Source: Photobacterium gaetbulicola Gung47
Lineage (GTDB): Bacteria; Pseudomonadota; Gammaproteobacteria; Enterobacterales; Vibrionaceae
NCBI GenBank assembly: GCA_000940995.1
Contig: CP005973.1
Coordinates: 124,001 to 188,000 of the forward strand
Reading direction: 5' to 3'
DNA: 64,000 nucleotides
Shown here: in pieces, positions 8,001 to 17,033 of the stretch
Layout: each line of letters starts with the position of its first letter
Numbering within the stretch: the first letter of the stretch is position 1
Notes under the pieces: model-generated
What the model saw: only the letters and a program-made list of their open reading frames with translations
Databases searched by the model: none
What the model was told of the DNA's origin: nothing
Made by a program: the position numbers and the translations under genes

Positions 8001-9116
8001 ATGAAAAAAGGAATTATCAGTTTACTTTCCCTTTCGGTCTTAATTGGACTCAGTGGCTGTAACAGCGACTCTGGATCCGAATCCATCGACTACGGCAAGA
8101 AGGCGACCGGCTATCTGGTCGATATCGCCGATGAAATCGAGGGTATTGGCGCGCGGGAAGCCAGCACGCCAGAGGAAGAGGCGATGGGCAACTGGCTGTA
8201 CGACAAGTTAACCGGCTTTGGCTACGACGTTGAGGTTCAGCCTTTTACCTATCAAAAAGGCGATAAGCTACTTTCCTCGAAAAACTTTATTGTTGAGAAG
8301 CAAGGGGCGAGTGAGAAAACCATCGTTTTGGCCGCTCACTACGACTCCACCGGCTCTGATCACGGTTCACTGGGAGCGACCGATAATGGCGCTGGAGTTG
8401 CTGCTGCGGTGGCGATTGCCGAAAGCCTGATGCAAGAGTCTCTGCCTTATACTGTACGTATTCTGTTCCCCGGCGCGGAAGAAAACGGCCTCAACGGCTC
8501 GCTGCATTATGTTCGCCAGGCGTTGGACAACGACCAACTGGACAACGTCATTGCCATGATTAACTACGATACCGTCGGTGGTGGCGACTATGTTTATGTG
8601 CATGCTGCGCACTCGGATTATGCTGAGTATCAATCCACCTGTGAGAAGTTGGGCTTGGGTGAAGCAGACTACAATGCCCAACCCCATGTCCGGGATGCCA
8701 TGCTACAGGCTTCAATCGCTGTCAAAGGCGAAGAGGGACAGTATACCGTTCACCCTGCTTTCCCGGGCTACCCAGAGGGGGAGACTGGGTCATGGTCTGA
8801 TCATGCGGGCTTTGCCTGTGCCGGTATTCCGATTGCGTATGTTGAAGCGACCAACTTTGACATCAATGGTAAGTGGGGTTTCGACGGCTATTCGCAAACG
8901 GTTAACCCTGCAGCTTGGGACTGCTACGATGCCGAAAACAAAACTGCCTGTGATCGCGAGAATGAAACCCGATGGGGCAAGATTTGGCATACCGAGTTTG
9001 ATCGTTTGGATAAATTGGAAGAGTTATTCCCGGGGCGGGTTGAGCAGCAATTGAGTGATAACGTGAATATTGTTTTGGAGCTAATGACATCAGCGGGTTA
9101 TATCAGCGATAAATGA
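8001..9116 (+). CDS. M28 family zinc aminopeptidase, lipoprotein
   Basis: A 371-residue secreted metallopeptidase. The lipobox LSGC puts the lipidated Cys at residue 20. The M28 dizinc signature is complete: HYDSTGS (His, Asp), GATDNGAG (Asp), PGAEENGLNGS (catalytic Glu pair), NYDTVGG (Asp) and a C-terminal IWHTEFD (His). This family includes Iap and Streptomyces/Vibrio leucine aminopeptidases, so it probably removes N-terminal residues from peptides at the cell surface or in the periplasm. ATG 8001 is chosen over TTG 7977 because the signal peptide starts there. Confidence 0.9.
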   Translation: MKKGIISLLSLSVLIGLSGCNSDSGSESIDYGKKATGYLVDIADEIEGIGAREASTPEEEAMGNWLYDKLTGFGYDVEVQPFTYQKGDKLLSSKNFIVEKQGASEKTIVLAAHYDSTGSDHGSLGATDNGAGVAAAVAIAESLMQESLPYTVRILFPGAEENGLNGSLHYVRQALDNDQLDNVIAMINYDTVGGGDYVYVHAAHSDYAEYQSTCEKLGLGEADYNAQPHVRDAMLQASIAVKGEEGQYTVHPAFPGYPEGETGSWSDHAGFACAGIPIAYVEATNFDINGKWGFDGYSQTVNPAAWDCYDAENKTACDRENETRWGKIWHTEFDRLDKLEELFPGRVEQQLSDNVNIVLELMTSAGYISDK

Positions 9117-9141
9117 GAAATAAACGATAAAAAATACTTGT

Positions 9142-9170
9142 TTTACCTAGCCGAGGTTTATGGGTATAAA
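9142..9170 (+). promoter_or_regulatory. Candidate sigma-70 promoter
   Basis: TTTACC at 9142-9147, a 17-bp spacer, and TATAAA at 9165-9170. Transcription would start near 9177 and run into the terminator at 9245-9274. Confidence 0.45.
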
Positions 9171-9176
9171 TCGCAA

Positions 9177-9274
9177 TGTACTTTTAAAGACAAACCCAAG
9201 GAACGCTAGGAAAATTGGGTATATCGTATCTTTTTAGCACTTTTGGCCATCGCACCTTCTGATGGCCTTTTTTT
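9177..9274 (+). ncRNA. Candidate small RNA of about 98 nt
   Basis: A promoter-like sequence precedes, and an intrinsic terminator ends, a stretch with no reading frame. It folds into an internal hairpin (ACCCAA 9194-9199 with TTGGGT 9215-9220, GGA motifs in the loop) and the terminator stem. It could instead be only the 3' untranslated region of the M28 gene. I recognise no known Vibrio small RNA. Confidence 0.35.
9245..9274 (+). terminator. Intrinsic terminator
   Basis: GGCCATC at 9245-9251 and GATGGCC at 9261-9267, followed by seven T. It ends the M28 transcript and/or the candidate small RNA. Confidence 0.9.
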
Positions 9275-9413
9275 ATTGTGGCGTTAGTGCTTGCCTCGAT
9301 TTTGTGAACGTGGGCTTTTGGCTGGACTTCACAGTTTGCAGAATAATAATCGGTAGGGCTGTCTGTATTGTCGTATATTCGCTGGTGTTAACTGACCGGT
9401 ATACAGAGGAATA

Positions 9414-10367
9414 ATGGCTAAGCAAATCGCCCAGAATGAGAATCCGCAAGATACCTCAGATGCAGACGCTGTTGGCCCACTGAGCTTATTTTCCTCTTAT
9501 GAATCGATTCATATCGAGTTGCGTAAGCCGCACCACATGCCCTGCTACCATTGGCACGGCCAAATAGAAGTCAACATCCCCTTCGGTGATGATGTCGATT
9601 ATGTCATCAATGACCACCCGTTTACTATCAGCAATGGTCATGTCGGGATCTTTTGGGCGACCACACCGCACCAACTTATCGAGCCCGGTAAGTCGAGTAA
9701 TATGGGGATCTTGAATATACCCATTCATTACTTCTTGGCTTGGCCTCTGGACGAAAGCCTGCTCAATCAGATCACCCATGGCACAGTGGTGCAGTCAGCG
9801 CTGCCAAATCTGGTGACCGAGCAGCAGATTGCATTCTGGATGGAAGAAAGTAAAAGCAATGACATTGGCTTTCGTCAATTGGCGGCCGATGAAATGTCCC
9901 TGATGTTAAAAAGAGTGTGCCTAACAGGCTGGGAGAAGCTGACCCATACCATGGAAAGCAAGGGGAGTATGAAAGGGCTCTCCAAGCACTCGCAATTCCA
10001 TGTGCAGAAAATCTTGGAATATATCGCTTGTCATCATGATTCTCCTTTGACAGTAAAAAGTATTGCGGAGCATGTTGGCTTGCATACCAACTATGCGATG
10101 AACTTGTTCCAGAGTGTGATGAAGATGACCATCAAGGAATATGTCACTTCGATGCGGATTAACCACGCCCGCGCACTGCTAGCGGATACCAACCGAACGA
10201 TTCTCGATATTGCCCTAACGGTGGGTTTCAATTCAAATAGCCGCTTTTATGAAACCTTCCAGCGCTATATGAAAATGACGCCAACGGAGTTTCGCAAGCT
10301 CAGTCGCAAGAGTAATAAGCTGGCGCAGTATGATAGCAATTTGGATTTCCAAGGCATTCCTAAATGA
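9414..10367 (+). CDS. melR: MelR-type AraC family transcriptional regulator
   Basis: A 317-residue regulator whose whole length resembles E. coli MelR, the melibiose activator. The cupin part matches at ELRKPHHMPCYHWHGQIEVN and FWATTPHQL (residues about 40-90). The two HTH motifs of the AraC domain lie in about residues 205-300 (TVKSIAEHVGLHTNYAM; ILDIALTVGFNSNSRFYETF). No melA or melB lies nearby, so it either acts at a distance or senses another galactoside. It may control the transcript upstream of it. It is monocistronic. Confidence 0.75.
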   Translation: MAKQIAQNENPQDTSDADAVGPLSLFSSYESIHIELRKPHHMPCYHWHGQIEVNIPFGDDVDYVINDHPFTISNGHVGIFWATTPHQLIEPGKSSNMGILNIPIHYFLAWPLDESLLNQITHGTVVQSALPNLVTEQQIAFWMEESKSNDIGFRQLAADEMSLMLKRVCLTGWEKLTHTMESKGSMKGLSKHSQFHVQKILEYIACHHDSPLTVKSIAEHVGLHTNYAMNLFQSVMKMTIKEYVTSMRINHARALLADTNRTILDIALTVGFNSNSRFYETFQRYMKMTPTEFRKLSRKSNKLAQYDSNLDFQGIPK

Positions 10368-10458
10368 TTTTCGACGAACCTGCTGTATATGATTAGGTAG
10401 CTGTATCAATCCACGTTACACTTTCATTTCCATCTAGCTTCAATGAAAACACATCAAC

Positions 10459-10950
10459 ATGAACTCCAGCCATAAACTTCAGATCATTGATCTTATCCTT
10501 GACGATCTACAGCAAGCCTACCATGGGGCTATGCATGCCGCTGATCAGGCACATAGTGCCGCGACAGACGATCAGAGTGTGGCGGAAACCCAGTACGATA
10601 CGTTGGCGATTGAGGCGGCTTACCTAGCCCACGGACAGTCACAGCGAGTTGCCGAGTGTCTGGCAGATATCAATGCTTATGATAAATTGAAAGCGGCGCT
10701 GCCAAAGTCATTAGATGAAATCGTATTGGGGTGCCTGATCCATCTTCTTGATGAAGACGACAATGATAAGTGGATTTTCTTTGGGCCTGCGGCGGGAGGT
10801 ATCAAGCTGAAGCTTGAAAACCATGAGGTCGTTGTCGTCACGCCGTCATCACCATTGGGCGAAGCGCTGCTGGGGTTGACGCTTGGCGAAGAGGCTGAAG
10901 TCCATATTGGCGGCAAGGTTGTTTTCTATGAGGTAGAAGCTATCTACTGA
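10459..10950 (+). CDS. GreA/GreB-like C-terminal domain protein
   Basis: A 163-residue protein with a helical N-terminal half and a C-terminal half (about 85-163) that resembles the FKBP-like GreA/GreB C-terminal domain (SPLGEALLGLTLGEEAEV is the conserved end). The N-terminus is shorter than the Gre coiled coil, so it more likely binds RNA polymerase like Rnk or related factors than rescues backtracked complexes. That role is inference from the family. A strong bidirectional terminator follows. Confidence 0.75.
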   Translation: MNSSHKLQIIDLILDDLQQAYHGAMHAADQAHSAATDDQSVAETQYDTLAIEAAYLAHGQSQRVAECLADINAYDKLKAALPKSLDEIVLGCLIHLLDEDDNDKWIFFGPAAGGIKLKLENHEVVVVTPSSPLGEALLGLTLGEEAEVHIGGKVVFYEVEAIY

Positions 10951-10977
10951 TAGTGGGTGCTGACTACCAATGAGATA

Positions 10978-11012
10978 AAAATAAAGGGGGAAGTGTGATT
11001 CCCCCTTTATTT
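10978..11012. terminator. Bidirectional intrinsic terminator
   Basis: ATAAAGGGGGA at 10981-10991 and TCCCCCTTTAT at 11000-11010, flanked by A-runs and T-runs. It lies between the convergent Gre-like and M23 peptidase genes. Confidence 0.92.
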
Positions 11013-11031
11013 AAATCATATCCGACTTTTA

Positions 11032-12459
11032 TTAAGCTTTCGGCTCTTGTTCGGGATCGGCCATACTGAGTAATGAACGGTTTGGGGTATCCATCATCTC
11101 GTCGTACAGTGCCACCGTCTCTTTGAACTGTCCTTTTTCTTTACTCGGTACCGAAGACGCCATTGGAATATTGGCGGTCATTGGGTTAACGGCACGGTTA
11201 CGGATCAGGAATTCATAATGGATGTGTGGTCCGGTAACCCGGCCCGTTGCACCGGCCAGGGCAATACGCTGGCCGCGTGAAACTTTCTGTCCCTTGCGCA
11301 CCAGGATCTTGCTGTTGTGCAAATAGCGGGTACGGTAGTTGGTACCGTGCTGGATCACCACATATCTACCCGCGTAAGGATGGTTGACCACTTGGGTGAC
11401 CACGCCATCGCCCGTAGCAATTACTGGCGTACCTGTTGGGGTGGCAAAGTCAACACCGTTGTGCGGCGACACGCGACCAGTTACAGGGTGACGGCGCTTA
11501 GGGTTGAAGTTTGAACTGATCCGGTAGGTGCGGCTGCGTTCATAAGGGTAGCGCAGGAACGCACGCTGCAGGCTCTCGCCTTTTGCATCGTAGAAGTTAC
11601 CATCGCTGTGTAGGTAAGCTGTTGTTGCCCGGCCGCGGCTATGGATACGAATTGCACGTAATTCATGCTGACCGGTGACTTGGGCATCGACCGACTGGCG
11701 CGAGACAACCACTTCGAATTTGTCCCCGGCGCGGATATCACGGGAGAAGTTAAGCTTTTCCTTTAGCAGGCTGGTGATCTCATAAATCTCTGTTGCGTTT
11801 AAGCCGGCTTTCTGGGCTGAGACCGAGAAACTGCCGTGGATTTCGCCACTGGCGATGATATCTTCCCAATCACCCGGAATATTGACTTCTTCAAGCTCAA
11901 AACCATTATCTTCTACCCGCTGGTAGGCGACTTTTTGAGCAATGTTGAATTCCAGTTCTAAGCGATTCAGGCGCTTTTCTGCCGAATTGACCCAAAAACG
12001 CAAAGTATTGCCCGGTTGTAGGGTATCAATCTTCAAATGGTTGAGATCGGCTTCCTGCAACTCTTGGATCGTCCGTAGAGGAATGTTTAGCCGGGAGAAA
12101 ATTTGGCTAAGCGTATCACCTTTCTGGATGGTATAGGCATAGCGCGGCGGTTCATAGACGGGCTGATCAGCAAGATCGCTGGGTGCCCACGGGGTGGAGT
12201 TGACCGCAAGGTTAAGTGGAACCGTGCGGTTGTTGGTGCTGGTTTGTGTCAGCAGCGCTGCGATTGTTAACAGCGAGAAGCCAGCAATCCCTAAAAATTT
12301 GGTCGACATCCACTTTCGAGAAAGCGTCGAGTTTTGCGTAGACATGGTAAAAGAACTCGTCGTTTTTATTTCTGATAAAGGTTCTTTATCTTGGGTTACG
12401 GAGTGTTGGTATCGCTCTCCATAACGATGATGATTTTTTGAATGTTTATAACTATGCAT
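11032..12459 (-). CDS. mepM: M23 family murein DD-endopeptidase (MepM/ShyA type)
   Basis: A 475-residue cell-wall hydrolase expected to cut peptide crosslinks in peptidoglycan and so allow insertion of new strands. The order is cytoplasmic N-terminus, one membrane anchor (about residues 53-70), an OapA/LysM-like domain (YTIQKGDTLSQIFSRL, about 108-165), a linker domain, and the LytM/M23 domain (about 330-430). The zinc motif is complete: HNGVDFA supplies His and Asp, and HIHYEF supplies the second His pair. ATG 12459 is the first start; ATG 12345 is also possible, as neither has a strong ribosome site. It is monocistronic. Confidence 0.85.
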   Translation of the reverse strand: MHSYKHSKNHHRYGERYQHSVTQDKEPLSEIKTTSSFTMSTQNSTLSRKWMSTKFLGIAGFSLLTIAALLTQTSTNNRTVPLNLAVNSTPWAPSDLADQPVYEPPRYAYTIQKGDTLSQIFSRLNIPLRTIQELQEADLNHLKIDTLQPGNTLRFWVNSAEKRLNRLELEFNIAQKVAYQRVEDNGFELEEVNIPGDWEDIIASGEIHGSFSVSAQKAGLNATEIYEITSLLKEKLNFSRDIRAGDKFEVVVSRQSVDAQVTGQHELRAIRIHSRGRATTAYLHSDGNFYDAKGESLQRAFLRYPYERSRTYRISSNFNPKRRHPVTGRVSPHNGVDFATPTGTPVIATGDGVVTQVVNHPYAGRYVVIQHGTNYRTRYLHNSKILVRKGQKVSRGQRIALAGATGRVTGPHIHYEFLIRNRAVNPMTANIPMASSVPSKEKGQFKETVALYDEMMDTPNRSLLSMADPEQEPKA

Positions 12460-12773
12460 CCATTACAGGTGCGATAGTCTGCCATAAAGAGACCTCGCAT
12501 GTGTTAAAAAGGTTCCTCGATCCCAAAAAAATCACTTTTCTTGCGTAAAAGATGCACATTTTGTGATGTATGTTTGATTTTTTAAAGCTTAGATTCGCTT
12601 TGCTTTATCAAAGCATGAAAAAGCTATCTCTGACATTGCCCTGACATACTTTATGGCTGATGTTGCGTATGGATGGTTGGACATTCATCGTGATGTAATC
12701 GGCGGTGGGGACTTGATGCTTAAATGTAAAGTGGTGGAAAAGGCAAGAGTTTAAACAAGCGAAGAAAAGAGGA
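12460..12773. other. Intergenic region without a recognised gene
   Basis: About 310 bases upstream of the M23 peptidase gene. AT-rich, with no reading frame I would support. It presumably contains that gene's promoter and long leader. Confidence 0.5.
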
Positions 12774-12806
12774 TAAAAAAACAGCGCTCATTGAGCGCTG
12801 CTTTTG
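12774..12806 (-). terminator. Intrinsic terminator of the cold-shock-like gene
   Basis: CAGCGCTCA and TGAGCGCTG pair; on the minus strand the stem is followed by a run of T (plus-strand A-run at 12774-12781). Confidence 0.85.
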
Positions 12807-12832
12807 TGATTCGAACGGCTGTTGCCTACTTA

Positions 12833-13033
12833 TTAGACGAAGCGGATTTTGACAGCCTGTAGGCTGTTGCTTGAGTCGTCCATATCAAACTCTACCAGGC
12901 TGCCTGAAACAGGTTGGCCTTGGCTTGCAATATTGGCACCGAAGAAGCGAATGTCTCCGCCTAGATCACAGGTGATAAGGCCCGTACGGTTGGTTGGGTT
13001 GTAGCTGCGGATAATACCGGTATGTGAAATCAT
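12833..13033 (-). CDS. Small cold-shock-domain-like protein
   Basis: A 66-residue protein with the outline of a cold-shock domain: TGIIRSYNPTNRTGLITCD corresponds to the first strands and RNP1 region, IRFFGANI to RNP2, then GSLVEFDMDD and a final strand LQAVKIRFV. The aromatic RNP residues are mostly replaced, so nucleic-acid binding may be altered. AAAGGT lies upstream of the ATG, and a clear terminator follows. It is monocistronic. Confidence 0.72.
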   Translation of the reverse strand: MISHTGIIRSYNPTNRTGLITCDLGGDIRFFGANIASQGQPVSGSLVEFDMDDSSNSLQAVKIRFV

Positions 13034-13448
13034 AATTTTACCTTTTTGCCCAAACTCTACATTCTGTCCCGGCTAGCGTTTGCTTTGTCTGCCAGCACTG
13101 GGGAACTTGCTCTGAGATTGTGGCTATCAAATTGAGTACAAATGCTGAAAACAGCGCTTGTCTTGCCGGGTATTCAGCACTCGCTGTTCCGGTTTACTCA
13201 TTGACCTTGTCTCTGGTATTCACGTCAGGAGTTCACCTAGCTCGCTGACTCATCACTACAGGCGCTCGCAACTTAGCGTGGCAGTGGTATTTAATAGAGA
13301 TAATCTTCTGGGGGAGCATCAAACTTTGGCGAGAAGTGAGGTGTAGCCTTTGAAAATCATATGTCGGTCTGAGTAGCAGACAGGGCTAAACTAACGTGAT
13401 TTACCGGCGTTGTAAATACATTTAATTGCAAAAAAGTGTGATCTTGAT
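13034..13448. other. Intergenic region without a recognised gene
   Basis: 415 bases between the cold-shock-like gene start and the GNAT gene end. I see no supported reading frame, RNA or repeat here. The right-hand end has no clear terminator for the GNAT gene. Confidence 0.45.
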
Positions 13449-13985
13449 TTACCAAAGTCCCGGTGCGTTGAACGCTGTGACACAGGAAGAGCTTCCCGCA
13501 ATTGCCTCCAATGGTTGTTCGGTCAGTGATTGTGCCTGCCAGCCATGCGGGAAAGAAAGTGGCAGTGGCGCTTTGAACTCTTGCTCGGTAATGCGTTCGA
13601 ATCCGACCCTGCTGTAATAGTTGGGATCACCATAGGTAAAGGCGATCTCAACGCCTCGCTGTTTAAGAGTTTCCAAGCCGTAGCGGATAAGTGCCTGCCC
13701 AATACCCTTGCCTTGGCTCTGTGTACTGACAGCGACAGGTGCCAGTAAAAAGGCGGCTTTATCCGTTTCAAACTTCAGGCGGGTAAACAGGATGCTCCCG
13801 ACTAATTTGTCTTCTTTTGCGGCAACAAAGACAAAGAGGTCGCTGCTGTCTGTGGTATTGAGCAAATCCTCGACTAGTTTGCCGATCGCTGCGCCTTCGT
13901 TCGAGCCCTCTGAGTCCGAGAAGGTTTGGGTAAATAGCTGGATAATTGCTTCGCACTGGCTGTTGTCATAGATACCGTAATACAT
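13449..13985 (-). CDS. GNAT family N-acetyltransferase
   Basis: A 178-residue acetyltransferase of the YhbS type. The acetyl-CoA loop is visible as SQGKGIGQALIRYGLE (about residues 91-106), and the C-terminal YSRVGFERITEQEF is the conserved strand of the fold. A strong AGGAGA lies upstream of the ATG. The substrate is unknown; YhbS relatives modify small molecules or proteins. It is monocistronic. Confidence 0.85.
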   Translation of the reverse strand: MYYGIYDNSQCEAIIQLFTQTFSDSEGSNEGAAIGKLVEDLLNTTDSSDLFVFVAAKEDKLVGSILFTRLKFETDKAAFLLAPVAVSTQSQGKGIGQALIRYGLETLKQRGVEIAFTYGDPNYYSRVGFERITEQEFKAPLPLSFPHGWQAQSLTEQPLEAIAGSSSCVTAFNAPGLW

Positions 13986-14220
13986 TTTTAGTTCTCCTGT
14001 TAATTGATAGCAGAAGTTTAAACTGTAAAGCTATAGACAGGTCAACACTGAATTCTGGGAATAAAACAATATCCTGCTCAATAATTCTGAGATCACTAGA
14101 TCTAGATGGTATGTCTAGCTTATTGAACAGGAAACGTTTTTGTTTGCAACCCCGTTTCTTAGTGGTAGTCTGAAACGACCGTAGGTGTTTCAACCTTCAT
14201 TTGGATTCAAGGATGGATTT

Positions 14221-14355
14221 ATGAGTTTGAAAGAAGAAACGAACTGGCGCACAACCGAACGAGATGCGCTATGTGCCGAGTATGAACTTTACGTCGAGCA
14301 GATGAAAAACCTGGGCTTATCTTGGGTTGATTTTAATGACTGGCTAGATTACTAG
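14221..14355 (+). CDS. Small ORF of 44 residues, probable short protein
   Basis: A short acidic, tryptophan-containing frame (starts MSLKEETNWRTTERDAL, ends WVDFNDWLDY). AAGGA lies about 8 nt upstream of the ATG, and the amino-acid composition is protein-like. I know no family. It stands alone between a GNAT gene and an empty stretch. Confidence 0.5.
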   Translation: MSLKEETNWRTTERDALCAEYELYVEQMKNLGLSWVDFNDWLDY

Positions 14356-14940
14356 CCCCTAACTACGTACTGTATTTATCTAGTATTTAACCATTTCCGT
14401 GCCGTTGTTGTCTCAACGCGGCACATAACATTCTAATTCTCGCTCTCGTATTTTACGCAAAACTTTCCACTTGATGAGTGATGTAGAGCTTCCAGCCAAG
14501 TGCTTGATACACACTAACAGCGAAGTCATGGCTAATGGCGAAACCCGGTGTCGCACATAATGTCTTTGTGTTTGCCAATACCGATTTACATACGGTGAAT
14601 GATCCAGCCTGATGACAGGCATGCCTGTAAGCAGCTTGCTCGTCTATTGCCTGAGCTTGCACCAATAAGTAACCTATTGTTGGTGCTTGAAGGTCGCTAC
14701 CGGCAGATTATTGCTCGTCCGCCCCTTTCTTAAAATAAATTCTGTTTTTTTCATCGTTTGGGTTTTCCTCAGGCACGTCCAGCGCTGGCGTTGTGAGTGT
14801 TTTAATGATATTTCTATACTTTTGGAAATAAATGCAATAAACCTGAGTTCATTTAAGTGACACGTGCCAGACGTTACTCGTTTATGGTTGAAGCCATTCT
14901 ACGGGCATTTGTTAAGTGCAGGGTTGAAGAGTAGATCAAG
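14356..14940. other. Intergenic region; one doubtful minus-strand ORF
   Basis: 585 bases upstream of the glutathione synthetase-like gene. A minus-strand frame at 14453-14665 (70 residues, TTG or GTG start, containing GFAISHDFAVSVYQALGWKL) has protein-like composition but no good ribosome site, so I do not call it a gene. The rest should hold the promoter of the ligase gene; nothing else stands out. Confidence 0.4.
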
Positions 14941-16401
14941 ATGAGAAACGCAATGCAAAGTTTGCTATCGCAGCAAGTTATTGAGGATGCCTGTGAGTGG
15001 GCCATCATGCATGGTGTGGCTTTCAGGCAGGCTGATAATACGGCAAGGCACTGTCCGTTCAGTATTGCGCCGATGACAATGAAACGTGACGTGTATGAGC
15101 ACCTGCTTAAGGTAACACCGCTGATCACTAAGCTGATCAGCCAGGTATCGGAGGACCATGATTTTCTCCAGGCATCACTGGGTGATTTGGCCAAAGCCGA
15201 CCCGTTTTTTGGCCGTCTGATGTCGCTTCACCAGCAGGCACACGGCGACGGCAACGACAGACGATATCCAGCCAGGCAGCCGCTGTTGTTGATGCGTACC
15301 GATTTCATGGATGATCGCCAACATGGTGCGAAAGTTATTGAGTTCAATGGCATTGCTGCTGGTATGGGGCCGTTTGGCCAGCGTGCAACAGAATTCCATG
15401 CTTATATGCAAAGCCAATGGCCCGCAACGTATCAACATTGGTTGGAGGAAAGTCATGCTGTGCCAGCGGAAAACCAAGGCCTAGTGCAGTTGGCCTACGC
15501 GATTGCTACCGCGGCGAAAAAAATCCAGGCTGATTTCAATGCCAAGGGGAAACCGACCTTTTTGATGGTTGTGCAGAAGAATGAAGATAACGTGTACGAC
15601 CAGCATTTGCTTGAAGTTGAGCTGCAGAAACTCGGCTTGCGTACTGTCCGCCGTACCTTCGAGCAATTGAGTACCCAGCTTTCGACTGGTGAGAACCATC
15701 GGTTGGTGCTGGATGGTGTCGGTGCCGTCGATGTAGCCTACTTGCGGGCGGGTTATCAGTACTCTGACTACTGGGTGCCTGAGCTCAATGAATCTATCTG
15801 TTGTCATACCTTGAGCCAGACTCGGCTGTTTATCGAACAGCACCATGTCGCGCTCAATGCCACTATTAGCCAACAGCTTGCAACAAGCAAATCGATGCAG
15901 ATGCAGCTGACGATGATGACCGCTCAGGACTATGCTCGCTGGGGGCTAAACCTTGAGGAAGCTCTGCTTGTGAAGAGCGTGTTGGCCGAGATGAAGCCAG
16001 TCAATAACACCACGATTGAGTGGTTCAATACCCAGGCGATTAAGCATGAGTGGGTGTTGAAGAATCAGGGAGAAGGCGGCGGTCACTGTGTATTTGGCGA
16101 GGATATCAGCGCTAAGTTGGCTCAGCTGTTGTTTGGAGACTATGATGCCTGGGCATTGATGCAGCGTCTTTATCCCCATGAGCGCGAGAAGCCAACGATT
16201 GCGGTACGGGATGGCACCCAGAAATTAGTGGATGATTTGGTCAGCGAGATAGGCCTGTTTACGGCTTATTTCAATGGCGAGCCCGTGACACAGCTAAAGG
16301 GGTATGCGGGGTATTTGATCCGCAGCAAACCGGCGAGTGAAAACGAAGGGGGGATCCACAGCGGCAAGGGGATCCTCGATTCGCTCACCCTTGTCGATTA
16401 A
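14941..16401 (+). CDS. Eukaryotic-type glutathione synthetase-like ATP-grasp ligase
   Basis: A 486-residue cytoplasmic ligase of the eukaryotic glutathione synthetase family (joins gamma-Glu-Cys and Gly with ATP), unlike the bacterial GshB family. Landmarks in human GSS order: MRTDFM with Arg119, EFNGIAAGMG with Glu134/Asn136 at the metal site, ERNIFDQ-like NEDNVYDQ, the glycine-rich loop NQGEGGG (about 374-380) and RSKPASENEGG near the C-terminus. It is monocistronic, with no gshA or other thiol gene adjacent, so the true substrate may differ from glutathione precursors. There is an in-frame stop just upstream of ATG 14941; the ribosome site is weak. A terminator follows at 16429. Confidence 0.85.
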   Translation: MRNAMQSLLSQQVIEDACEWAIMHGVAFRQADNTARHCPFSIAPMTMKRDVYEHLLKVTPLITKLISQVSEDHDFLQASLGDLAKADPFFGRLMSLHQQAHGDGNDRRYPARQPLLLMRTDFMDDRQHGAKVIEFNGIAAGMGPFGQRATEFHAYMQSQWPATYQHWLEESHAVPAENQGLVQLAYAIATAAKKIQADFNAKGKPTFLMVVQKNEDNVYDQHLLEVELQKLGLRTVRRTFEQLSTQLSTGENHRLVLDGVGAVDVAYLRAGYQYSDYWVPELNESICCHTLSQTRLFIEQHHVALNATISQQLATSKSMQMQLTMMTAQDYARWGLNLEEALLVKSVLAEMKPVNNTTIEWFNTQAIKHEWVLKNQGEGGGHCVFGEDISAKLAQLLFGDYDAWALMQRLYPHEREKPTIAVRDGTQKLVDDLVSEIGLFTAYFNGEPVTQLKGYAGYLIRSKPASENEGGIHSGKGILDSLTLVD

Positions 16402-16428
16402 GTGGGGTAACGAATCCAGTGAAACGGG

Positions 16429-16451
16429 GGAGGCTGCAATGCCTCCTTTTT
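16429..16451 (+). terminator. Intrinsic terminator of the synthetase gene
   Basis: GGAGGC and GCCTCC with loop TGCAAT, followed by five T. Confidence 0.88.
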
Positions 16452-16460
16452 GCGTACTAG

Positions 16461-17033
16461 CTAGAGCCTGAATAACTCAACGCGAAGGTGGTTTTCATCT
16501 TCGTAAGCGATAACGGATTGGAAGTCATCACATTTATCGATAACAGCCGAGAAGGTGTCTTTGTCGTCAGTACTACCAATAAACAGGATTTGGGTTGACT
16601 TGGTCATCAAGCCTTCTTCGTCGAAGCTGGCTTTTAGATCTTCATCCACCACGCAGACCAATACTTTGCCGTAGCGGGCATTCAGGTCAATCTTGTGCGC
16701 TTGAGAATACTGTACTTTGGTTTTCAGCTCAGATTCTATGTCATCAACCATCCCGACAAAGCGGTACAAGTCGGTGGAGCAAGTCTGGGTGAGTTGCTCT
16801 ACTTCATTGCTCAGAGTGGTTTCCAAATCACCCTCAGGGTGTCGGCCAATATTGATCCACTGCTTGGCTGTTTTTTTTATGGCTCGGTATCTGTTTGATT
16901 TAGCTATACGTTTTAAGTACTTAACTAAAATATTATTCCTTTCAGCTAAGGTAAGGTGCTTGTCCAGTTTCTGAAATTCGAGGTGCAATAAAGCATTGGT
17001 ACTAACATCTAGCAACTGCTGGGTTTGGTTCAT
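16461..17033 (-). CDS. Hypothetical protein
   Basis: A 190-residue soluble protein of unknown family. The N-terminal half is helical (LDKHLTLAERNNILVKYLKR; then a basic stretch IKKTAKQW), and the C-terminal part is alpha/beta with KVLVCVVDEDLKASF and STQILFIGSTDD. ATG 17033 has a weak GGAT upstream; an in-frame TTG lies at 17048. It is convergent with the synthetase gene and separated from it by the terminator at 16429. No function can be assigned. Confidence 0.65.
   Translation of the reverse strand: MNQTQQLLDVSTNALLHLEFQKLDKHLTLAERNNILVKYLKRIAKSNRYRAIKKTAKQWINIGRHPEGDLETTLSNEVEQLTQTCSTDLYRFVGMVDDIESELKTKVQYSQAHKIDLNARYGKVLVCVVDEDLKASFDEEGLMTKSTQILFIGSTDDKDTFSAVIDKCDDFQSVIAYEDENHLRVELFRL

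Noticed and set aside
14453..14665. Minus-strand 70-residue ORF as a gene
   Set aside because: Protein-like composition, but a non-ATG start without a ribosome site; left as doubtful in the gap entry.
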